The position numbers and the translations under genes were made by a program. Below the pieces are notes generated by a model. That model was not told the DNA's origin. It searched no databases and worked only from the letters and a program-made list of their open reading frames with translations. Source: a virus. Taken from it: a DNA stretch of 64,000 bases. Shown in pieces: positions 16,937 through 23,622 of this stretch; the stretch's first letter is position 1; the number at the start of each line of letters is the position of its first letter. The stretch covers positions 10,642 to 74,641 of the IMG/VR virus record IMGVR_UViG_3300030419_004788; one strand, given 5' to 3'.

Positions 16937-17547
16937 TGTATTAATTTTTCATCAAGACCAAGAGTTCTTAAAGATTCCATTTTCCCTTCTGAGTCTGCAA
17001 GTCCCATAGTTATACAAGTATTTTCATTGGTATATCCTGGCCAAGTACAATATTCTCCACCCACCATTGCAACTTTCATTTGTTTAATGAACATAGGTAT
17101 TAAGGAAAAAAGAGGTTCGTGGTCAAATATACCTTTATTATTTTCTATAATATCTCTTGTTGTGGAAATCCATGCATGTATAAATTCTTTTGCTTTTGGA
17201 GTGTTGCCAAAATACATTGGAGATGCTCTTACACCTGATATTTGAGCATTAGACGATGCAATACCCATGTCTGTATCTTCATCAAAGGTATCAAAAATGT
17301 CTAACGGTTTATGCAATTTACTGTCAATGTCCATCCATAAAACAGGACGATTAAGTTCTTCCATTGTGTCTAATATAAATTGTGGTTTGCTAAGACAGTT
17401 TAATTGATAAGAACCAAGAGATTCTTTCTCTTTAATGTGATATGGAATGCTCAAAGATTCGCATTCTTTTATAATTCTATCAGCATTATCACTGTAATAT
17501 GTTCTATCTTCTATGTCACTGTAAAAACTTATAAGCACCGTGTTCAT
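16909..17547 (-). CDS. Putative nucleotide-diphosphosugar transferase
   Basis: The 212-residue protein carries RPVLWMDIDSKLHKPLDIF near residue 68, an Asp-x-Asp metal and nucleotide-sugar motif flanked by hydrophobic strand residues, as in GT77- or capsule-type GT-A transferases. Later NAQISGVRASPMYFGNTPKAKEF fits the glycine-rich region before the acceptor lobe. It is the first gene of the sugar island, 17 nt downstream of regA, so the island may be transcribed together with the replication genes. Confidence 0.62.
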   Translation of the reverse strand: MNTVLISFYSDIEDRTYYSDNADRIIKECESLSIPYHIKEKESLGSYQLNCLSKPQFILDTMEELNRPVLWMDIDSKLHKPLDIFDTFDEDTDMGIASSNAQISGVRASPMYFGNTPKAKEFIHAWISTTRDIIENNKGIFDHEPLFSLIPMFIKQMKVAMVGGEYCTWPGYTNENTCITMGLADSEGKMESLRTLGLDEKLIQWQSPGDID

Positions 17548-17564
17548 AATAAAAAATCCTCATT

Positions 17565-17969
17565 TTAACTGTTTCCTATATGATATTTAGGTATCATTTC
17601 CCACTCACCTTTATCCTTATGAGAAATGATTTTTATTTTATTCACTCCCAGCATTGGCTCATCTTCTTCAAACTCATCTATGACTACCAACAATCCCCAT
17701 TCCTCTAGAAGATTAGTAATCGTGTTTCGTCTGCCAATGTCATCATCTGATATGTCGCTTTCTAACCCGTCTAGAATAAATAGTTCTTTAAAATGCATAA
17801 TAGCATATCTTCCCCTCTTGTGGAGGATGTGACATGATTGATATAATTTCTTTTCTTTTCTAGAAGAAATTCCCATTCTGGTTAAAGTTTCTTTTACTTT
17901 TAAGAAATCTTCGTCTGAATGTAATTTTACCTCGACACCTAATCCGTTAAATATGTCTTCTTGTTCCAT
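17565..17969 (-). CDS. regA: Translational repressor RegA
   Basis: The 134-residue protein matches T4 RegA closely in the core: EDFLKVKETLTRMGI, LYQSCHIL, the HFKELFILDG region, RRNTITNLLEEWGL and the final EWEMIPKYHIGN. RegA binds the translation-initiation regions of many early phage mRNAs, including its own and clamp genes, and represses them. Compared with T4 it has a short N-terminal extension of about ten residues. It lies between gp62 and the sugar island; in T4 regA also follows gp62. Confidence 0.95.
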   Translation of the reverse strand: MEQEDIFNGLGVEVKLHSDEDFLKVKETLTRMGISSRKEKKLYQSCHILHKRGRYAIMHFKELFILDGLESDISDDDIGRRNTITNLLEEWGLLVVIDEFEEDEPMLGVNKIKIISHKDKGEWEMIPKYHIGNS

Positions 17970-18013
17970 AATTAGTATTCCTATTAATCACTCGTTTCAT
18001 AATATATATGTAA

Positions 18014-18400
18014 TTATGGATTTATACCACCACCAGCGAGATAGACTCTCATCTGTTCTATTTCATCTTCACTTAGCAAGTCCATTATTTCTGTTGCTTT
18101 TGTATTTGAGTATCCGTAATACTCCTTTACCGTTTCTAATTTGTCGGTGATTTCTTTTTTCTGCCATTTACTAAACCTCTTTCGTTTTCGGATTGCTTCA
18201 CGATAATAATCAAATTGCATTTTCTTATCTAACGAAGAATGTTTGTTTATTTCGTTTGCATGAATGACAGTATCTATAAAATATGACAAACACCGATTAA
18301 CAATAAAAGGAGCATACTTCTTTTCTATCTGCTCATCCTCTGTATCCATCAGGGGTTCTTTTGTATAGTTTATTGCGTTGAGATAATCACTCAGTTTCAT
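18014..18400 (-). CDS. 62: Clamp loader small subunit gp62
   Basis: The roughly 128-residue protein resembles the gp62 proteins of marine T4-like phages, which are shorter than T4 gp62 (187). Shared features are a basic SIRKRKRFSKW-type segment (here REAIRKRKRFSKWQKK) and the YYGYSNTKATE stretch. One gp62 with four gp44 subunits loads the gp45 clamp. ATG 18398-18400 is used; a TTG two codons upstream is an alternative. The gene overlaps the GroES-like gene by a few bases. Position between regA and the clamp loader is diagnostic. Confidence 0.85.
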   Translation of the reverse strand: MKLSDYLNAINYTKEPLMDTEDEQIEKKYAPFIVNRCLSYFIDTVIHANEINKHSSLDKKMQFDYYREAIRKRKRFSKWQKKEITDKLETVKEYYGYSNTKATEIMDLLSEDEIEQMRVYLAGGGINP

Positions 18401-18695
18401 TTTCAAAAACCACTGCTAGTACATGTTCTCTTTTAATAATATCAAAATTTGCATGGACACCGATTCTTGAAGATGCATCATAAAGAATTGTATTCCCCAC
18501 TTCATAATTTACGGATGGAATATTTCCACTCGCATCTGGTGTACCATTTCCCATAGAAACAATCTTTGCTTCTACACTAGAACTGTCTAATACTTGGCTC
18601 TTTTTGATAATAAGACCACTATCTGTGATTTCTTCTTTTTCATAATCTACTTTTTCTAAAATTATATAATCACCTTGTGCTAATATTTTTGTCAT
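18387..18695 (-). CDS. GroES-like co-chaperonin (functional analogue of T4 gp31)
   Basis: The 102-residue protein has a GroES chaperonin-10 layout: ILAQGDYIILEKV at the N-terminus, a mobile-loop region with SGLIIKKSQ, then AKIVSMGNG, YEVGNTILYDASSRI and a REHVLAVV end. T4 gp31 replaces host GroES to fold the major capsid protein gp23; this protein may serve the same role, although it looks more like cellular GroES than gp31. Its place between gp62 and gp44, with an ATGA overlap to gp44, splits the two clamp-loader genes that are adjacent in T4. Confidence 0.85.
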   Translation of the reverse strand: MTKILAQGDYIILEKVDYEKEEITDSGLIIKKSQVLDSSSVEAKIVSMGNGTPDASGNIPSVNYEVGNTILYDASSRIGVHANFDIIKREHVLAVVFENETE

Positions 18696-19639
18696 TTAAA
18701 TTCACATCCCATCATAAGTTCGACAATACATGCCACTAAATTAATTTCTTGGTCTGCTACGAACGCAGACTTATATTGATATTCCGCTAAAATCAAAACT
18801 GCTTGGGGAATCGATGGTGGTGATATGTGTTCATATAATCCATCATAAATTTTTCTAAACAGTTCTGACGGAGAATTATCCAAATTCTCCACTGCCCATT
18901 TTCTAGCATTGGTAAAGTCTTTATCTTTCATATGACTTACCAAGTCTTTAATATGTATCTCACCTATTTGGGTGAGAATTCCTACATCAATTCCTCCAGA
19001 TACAGAGTATCTTTGTAACTCGTTAATAATCCTGCGGAAATCAGGAAAATGCTTCATAATTAATTCTACAAGAACCTTTTCTTCATAAGAAACACCTTCA
19101 CCATCTAAAATGTATTTTACTCTATCCATAAATTGAGATGCCAGATTTGGTTTCTCTTTCTTTGGAACTGTAAAATTAATTGTTGTACATCTTGAATGTA
19201 ATGGTTCGATGATACGATTCTTGAAATTGCATGTCAGAATAAACCGACAGTTGTTACTAAATTCTTCAATAAATCCACGAAGTGCAGGCTGTGTAGATTG
19301 TGCGTTTGAATAATCGAACTCGTCAAGTATAACAATTTTCTTTCCACCTGTTATAGAAACTGTACTGGCAAAGTTACGAATCTTTGTTCGGAGTGTGTCG
19401 ATATTTCCATCTTCCGAACAGTTAATCATAATATAGTCTGTTTCTAATTCATTACATAATGCTTTTGCAATTGTAGTTTTACCACAACCTGCACCACCAG
19501 CGAGCAATAGGTTTTGTGCTTCTCCCGAATCAACCATTTGTTTAAATGTGTCTTTTATGTTTTGTGGAAGAATGCAATCATCGATTTTCTTTGGTCGATA
19601 TTTTTCGACCCAAAGATATTCTTTAGTATTGGAAGTCAT
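18692..19639 (-). CDS. 44: Clamp loader AAA+ ATPase subunit gp44
   Basis: The 315-residue protein is the ATPase of the sliding-clamp loader. Walker A is LAGGAGCGKTT at 46-56, Walker B is KKIVILDEFD around 98-107, the sensor region is FILTCNFKNRI, and the arginine finger lies in LHSRCTTI (SRC motif). The C-terminal collar region follows. It opens gp45 and places it on primer-template DNA for the phage polymerase. It is separated by only 2 nt from the gp45 gene upstream. Confidence 0.95.
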   Translation of the reverse strand: MTSNTKEYLWVEKYRPKKIDDCILPQNIKDTFKQMVDSGEAQNLLLAGGAGCGKTTIAKALCNELETDYIMINCSEDGNIDTLRTKIRNFASTVSITGGKKIVILDEFDYSNAQSTQPALRGFIEEFSNNCRFILTCNFKNRIIEPLHSRCTTINFTVPKKEKPNLASQFMDRVKYILDGEGVSYEEKVLVELIMKHFPDFRRIINELQRYSVSGGIDVGILTQIGEIHIKDLVSHMKDKDFTNARKWAVENLDNSPSELFRKIYDGLYEHISPPSIPQAVLILAEYQYKSAFVADQEINLVACIVELMMGCEFK

Positions 19640-19641
19640 TT

Positions 19642-20358
19642 TTATCTCGCAGAATCGTAAGGATTGTGTCCATTATAAACAGAATCAGACTCCAGAGCAA
19701 CCCAATATGTAAGGTCGTCATTTACTTTATTAAATTCACTTACAACTTTGTCGCTGATGTTGATATCATAATCACCAGGCAACATTTTAAGATTTTCTGC
19801 TTTAAAGTAAAAAGTAAAATCTGCACCAGTTGGATTGCTACCGATAGTAACAGAATAATTGTTGGTTGTAGAATCTGATTTATCTAGTGCAACGATTTCG
19901 ATATCTTGTTCGTTTGAACGAATCGCAATGTCTGATACTTGTAAAACTGAAGCCGCACGAAGAATATCACTAAACACAGTCTGTGTTAATGTGCAACTTA
20001 CTACTGCTTCTGGCATATTAATTTTTTTGCTAACCGTAGTAAGCAATCTTGGCTCTGAATAATAATAAGTAACTTCAGTTGAATTGTTTTCTTCTAGTAT
20101 TTTAACATGATTTTCATGAAATTCAAATTCTGGTTTATTAAATAATGAAATTGTTCCCAAGAATTTACTCAAATCCCAAATACCAAATTCTGTATCAAAA
20201 TCTTCTTCTACAGTTGCTTCTGACATAACATTCTTAATGGGGGAAATTGTAGTTAGTACATTTCCAGGCTTTACAAGAATGTTTGAATTAATTGTAGAGA
20301 AGTTTTTAAGAACTTCTAATGTTCTGTTTGAAAGTGTTATTGCCGTTTGCGTTGTCAT
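19642..20358 (-). CDS. 45: Sliding clamp gp45
   Basis: The 238-residue protein matches gp45: RTLEVLKNFSTINSNILVKPG and the IWDLSKFLGTISLFNKPE segment correspond to the T4 clamp, and a trimer of such proteins encircles DNA. Besides processivity, gp45 activates late transcription together with gp55 in T4, and gp55 is present in this window. The upstream gap contains a GGAG ribosome-binding site. Length is close to T4 gp45 (228). Confidence 0.93.
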   Translation of the reverse strand: MTTQTAITLSNRTLEVLKNFSTINSNILVKPGNVLTTISPIKNVMSEATVEEDFDTEFGIWDLSKFLGTISLFNKPEFEFHENHVKILEENNSTEVTYYYSEPRLLTTVSKKINMPEAVVSCTLTQTVFSDILRAASVLQVSDIAIRSNEQDIEIVALDKSDSTTNNYSVTIGSNPTGADFTFYFKAENLKMLPGDYDINISDKVVSEFNKVNDDLTYWVALESDSVYNGHNPYDSAR

Positions 20359-20376
20359 AATATATACTCCATTGAC

Positions 20377-20565
20377 TTAATATTCGTCATTCACATAATC
20401 TTGATATGCATCTATATCAACTGTACCATCCATTATACCACGCAAAGCATCTTTGTCAAAATGTCTTTTTGATTTTCTTTGGTGTTTTTTCCTTTTACCC
20501 CTCGCCTTCATTTCTCTATAATCATCAGCGGCAAAGTCGTTGCCTTTTTTCTTCTTTTTGCTCAC
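20377..20565 (-). CDS. Small basic hypothetical protein
   Basis: The 62-residue protein is very lysine- and arginine-rich in its first forty residues (KKKKKG, RGKRKKHQRKSKRH) and acidic at the end. It starts with GTG at 20563-20565. It sits between RNase H and gp45 in the replication cluster, separated by 3 nt and 18 nt. Small basic proteins at this place are seen in related marine phages; a nucleic-acid-binding role is possible from composition alone. Confidence 0.6.
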   Translation of the reverse strand: MSKKKKKGNDFAADDYREMKARGKRKKHQRKSKRHFDKDALRGIMDGTVDIDAYQDYVNDEY

Positions 20566-20568
20566 AAT

Positions 20569-21402
20569 TTAAAACTCCTCTATGTGTTGCATTAAGTTTT
20601 TTAACCTGTTATCAATAAAATAGTTTAGAATGTTGTTTCTACTACCGATAGGCTCTTTTTCAAATTCATCAAGTATGATTTGTCTTATTTCATCTGGTAT
20701 ATAATTAAAATCAATCATTTGTTGATTTCTTTTCCAGTTTGGCTCGGATGTTAATTCGTCTAAAGTTTCTCTTAACATACTCACCTTTTTTGCACCGCAA
20801 GGCTTTTGCCTTTTTTCTTTATTTACAAAAGTATCATCATCAGAAAGAACATTTGGCACTCCATCAGAAGAATCTCCCTTTATTATATGTTCTATGATAA
20901 AATTCTCTGGTTCTTCACAAACAATATAACTTTTCTTCAATGGACTATATTGTTTAACATTTTCATACCTTTGTAATTGTTGAAAATCTTTATCACTAGA
21001 AACAATTAATATTTTTTCTTGTTGGTGATACTTTTGGCATAAAATTGCAATGATATCATCTGCTTCTATTTTATTGAGTTTTATGTTTTTATATGGAAAA
21101 TTTGATGAGATTTCATCATACATTGTGTTCATAATATCGTGAACATAATTCCAATCTAAATCAGATTTATCTCTATTAGTCTTTCTGTTTGCTTTATAGT
21201 GTGGATATAAATCTCTCCTCCAATAGTTGCCTCCATCATGACAAATTACTATTTCTCCATACTGGTTATAAAATTTAGTTCTATACATTCTATATGTGTT
21301 GAGTATCAAATGACGAATTATGTCTTCATTTATCTCCATATTCATTTTTAAAGACTGATATAAACTTGCAATAACTAACTGATTGTTGTCTAATAATATA
21401 AT
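20569..21402 (-). CDS. rnh: RNase H / 5'-3' exonuclease (FEN family), probably ATT start
   Basis: Removes RNA primers from lagging-strand fragments in T4. Conserved motifs are YWRRDLYPHYKANR, EADDIIAILC, IVSSDKDFQQLQ and IIKGDSSDGVPN, which carry most metal-binding aspartates. The first ATG (21345) would give 258 residues but omit the N-terminal strand with the first catalytic Asp. The frame remains open upstream to a stop at 21418-21420 and encodes ILLDNNQLVIASLYQSL, matching the T4 segment around Asp19. No ATG, GTG or TTG occurs there. ATT 21400-21402 has AAGGA exactly 7 nt upstream, so it is the best start; ATA 21399 is an alternative. The final length is about 277 residues. Confidence 0.85.
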   Translation of the reverse strand: MILLDNNQLVIASLYQSLKMNMEINEDIIRHLILNTYRMYRTKFYNQYGEIVICHDGGNYWRRDLYPHYKANRKTNRDKSDLDWNYVHDIMNTMYDEISSNFPYKNIKLNKIEADDIIAILCQKYHQQEKILIVSSDKDFQQLQRYENVKQYSPLKKSYIVCEEPENFIIEHIIKGDSSDGVPNVLSDDDTFVNKEKRQKPCGAKKVSMLRETLDELTSEPNWKRNQQMIDFNYIPDEIRQIILDEFEKEPIGSRNNILNYFIDNRLKNLMQHIEEF

Positions 21403-21417
21403 AACAAAATCCTTACT

Positions 21418-21726
21418 TTAAATTTCTGCCCATTGGGTGGCGCCACTATCAGATTTTAGATAAACAAATAATTTTCCACTATCGGTATTGAACCACTCAT
21501 CTCCTTCTTGTGCCATTTCTGGTGCAGAAGTACTCTTGGAGAATTTGGTGATTCTTGTTTTGTTTATTTCTCTCCATCCTCGTCTTTCTCCATGTTCAGG
21601 AGAATATCCTCGAATAGTTTTGGTGGCGATATATTCTTTACCGTTTTTTCTAACGACATCACCCTGTTTATATTCTTTCAAATTTCCATTTGATTCACGA
21701 ATTTTAAAATCTTGTATGTTTTCCAT
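21418..21726 (-). CDS. Hypothetical protein with tail-fibre-type C-terminal motif
   Basis: The 102-residue protein has two recognisable pieces: KQGDVVRKNGKEYIATKTIRGYSPEHG near the N-terminus, like small carbohydrate-binding or fibre-associated beta repeats, and PEMAQEGDEWFNTDSGKLFVYL ending in QWAEI, a pattern common in tail fibre or structural proteins of marine phages. It may be a virion or adhesin-linked protein placed in the early block. Its TAA lies in the same frame as RNase H and 16 nt before the proposed ATT start, so a readthrough fusion is formally possible but not required. Confidence 0.6.
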   Translation of the reverse strand: MENIQDFKIRESNGNLKEYKQGDVVRKNGKEYIATKTIRGYSPEHGERRGWREINKTRITKFSKSTSAPEMAQEGDEWFNTDSGKLFVYLKSDSGATQWAEI

Positions 21727-21731
21727 ATTAC

Positions 21732-22115
21732 CTATGACTTCTTCATGTTTTCAAATAACTCTTGTGTACTACCAACATTTGCAGGTTTGTTCTTTCTGAC
21801 TACCTTCTTTGCTGGCTTTTTCTTAACTATAGCATTTCTACATGCATTAATTTTTACATCTGCATGACGGCGCATATATATCCTATCTTCTTTGTTGGTG
21901 TTTCTTTGCGACCAAAAAGGTTTTTCTGTAATCCACTCCCAAATACAATTACCATTCCAACAAATTTGAATTCTTAGGTCTTTACCCCTTTCAAATCCAT
22001 TCCAATCTTCTTGGTTCGCAGTTTTGTAAGTCTTTAAAGAAAAATTAGAAGACAAAAGATTTAACTGGTCTTTCATATAATTTTCGTATGAAACATTTGA
22101 CATTTTATTTTTCAT
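21732..22115 (-). CDS. Hypothetical protein
   Basis: The 127-residue protein is not recognised. It contains tryptophan-rich stretches (CWNGNCIWEWITEKPFW) in the middle and a lysine-rich segment (VKKKPAKKVVRKNKPAN) in the last third. An internal ATG at 22103 could be the true start; no clear ribosome-binding site separates the two. It is wedged between the glutamine synthetase fusion (1 nt gap) and the small fibre-like protein, in the same operon. Confidence 0.55.
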   Translation of the reverse strand: MKNKMSNVSYENYMKDQLNLLSSNFSLKTYKTANQEDWNGFERGKDLRIQICWNGNCIWEWITEKPFWSQRNTNKEDRIYMRRHADVKINACRNAIVKKKPAKKVVRKNKPANVGSTQELFENMKKS

Positions 22116-22116
22116 A

Positions 22117-23610
22117 TTATGTAGTTATAAGAAGTTCTTCGTTTACTTTAATTATTGTTGTGTACAAGTAATTAAATGCTTCATATGGGTCGATATTTGC
22201 CGCTGGTCGCCTATCTTCTAGGTGTCCTTTTCCACCACTTTGCATGGTAGATTGTGGAATACGAATAGAAGCACTTCTATCCATTTCTCCCCATGTAAAT
22301 TCGTCCATAGATGAAGTTTCATGTTTGCCAGTAAGTCTTCTATTATTTTCTTCACCATAAACACCTATTGATTCTTGGTGATATCTTTCCATACTTGCAC
22401 AGAGCAAATTGAGATATGAAGTATCAGATTCTCTCCTCATATAATCTGTGGAAAAATTAATATGTCCACCAGAACCATTCCAATCACCATCTACTGGTTT
22501 TGGGTTATAAGAAATTGATAATTGCATATCTTCTGCCAATCTCTGTAATAAGAATCGAGAAATGATTACATCATCCGCTGCCTGTATTACCATCTTTGGA
22601 GCGGTTTGATATTCCCACTGTGAAAGCATTACTTCTGCATTTGTTCCTGCAATACCTATGCCAACTTTGTTACATAAAACAGCATGTGTTTCTGCCAATT
22701 TTCTTCCCTTTGTCACATCTGCACCAACACCACAATAATACTTTCCTTGTGGTGGAGGAGTATCATCATCATAATCCGACCAACCGAATGGATTTCCTGT
22801 AATTGGATTGGTTATAATATATTCTTGCTCAAATCCTACTAGCAACATATCACTTTTTTGTTCTGCTTCTCTTAGTCCCCTTTCTCTTTCAGAAACAGTG
22901 CTTGATAATTTTGCTCTAGTATTTGTTTCGTGGGGGTTTCCTTCAACATCTACTACCTCACATAAAACAATATATGAAATTGGTTTTCCACTTAACATTG
23001 AGGGTGGGTCTAATGGATTTTCAACAATCTTTATTGGATTTAATCCGCAATCACTTTCTGTTGTGGTTGCTTGTAATGTTGAAGAACCATCAAATCCCCA
23101 TTTTGGTATAAATCTAATCATAGCATTCACATTATCTGGCATTCTTGACAAATCCATTCTTTGATATCGTGTTTTGCTTCTAATATTTTTTGGTGTGTCG
23201 CCATCTAACCAGATATATTCCAACTTTAAAGTTTCAATTTGTTGTTGTGGTGGTTGTGGTCTTTGGGGTGGTGCAGGCATTTCCTCACCTTTTGCCCACT
23301 TTTCTAAATCGTTTTTTTCTCTAAATCCACAAATCTGATTACCAGTTTCAGCATCAATAAACTGTGGTGTACCACATTGTGCATTATATTTTGCTTTTAT
23401 TTCATTTGCTCTTTCAGCCTCATCGGGTTTGGTAACATCCAATGTGGTTATGTCATAACCTTCTTCTGTTAATTCTTTAACTACTGGGTCTGCTTTCTTA
23501 CACCATCCACAGCCAGGATTCATGATATAAAGAAGGTCGTGCTTTTCTTTTTTTGCTCGTTTTGATTTCGACTTCTTTTTTTTATCTTTACCACACTTTT
23601 TACAAGCCAT
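22117..23610 (-). CDS. Fusion: thioredoxin/glutaredoxin-like domain + type II glutamine synthetase
   Basis: The 497-residue protein has a lysine-rich start with CKKC, then a redoxin domain (about 25-108) with a PGCGWC active site (Cys34, Cys37) and a GTPQF cis-proline loop, a proline/glutamine linker (111-124), and a full eukaryotic-type (GSII) glutamine synthetase domain (125-497). The latter shows WGFDGSST, VGFEQEY, YYCGVGAD, GTNAEVMLSQWEYQ, NGSGGHINFS, RRLTGKHETS, SASIRIP and HLEDRRPAANIDPY, which carry the metal, glutamate, ATP and ammonia ligands. It makes glutamine from glutamate, ammonia and ATP. Glutamine feeds nucleotide synthesis, so this would be an auxiliary metabolic gene. All key motifs are intact; the redoxin fusion is unusual and may regulate the enzyme or act separately. 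Confidence 0.93.
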   Translation of the reverse strand: MACKKCGKDKKKKSKSKRAKKEKHDLLYIMNPGCGWCKKADPVVKELTEEGYDITTLDVTKPDEAERANEIKAKYNAQCGTPQFIDAETGNQICGFREKNDLEKWAKGEEMPAPPQRPQPPQQQIETLKLEYIWLDGDTPKNIRSKTRYQRMDLSRMPDNVNAMIRFIPKWGFDGSSTLQATTTESDCGLNPIKIVENPLDPPSMLSGKPISYIVLCEVVDVEGNPHETNTRAKLSSTVSERERGLREAEQKSDMLLVGFEQEYIITNPITGNPFGWSDYDDDTPPPQGKYYCGVGADVTKGRKLAETHAVLCNKVGIGIAGTNAEVMLSQWEYQTAPKMVIQAADDVIISRFLLQRLAEDMQLSISYNPKPVDGDWNGSGGHINFSTDYMRRESDTSYLNLLCASMERYHQESIGVYGEENNRRLTGKHETSSMDEFTWGEMDRSASIRIPQSTMQSGGKGHLEDRRPAANIDPYEAFNYLYTTIIKVNEELLITT

Positions 23611-23622
23611 TATCTTACTTCC

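Noticed and set aside
20569-21345. RNase H called from ATG 21345 as a truncated, inactive enzyme
   Set aside because: The missing N-terminal strand is encoded just upstream in frame with a good ribosome-binding site, so an ATT start is more likely than truncation.
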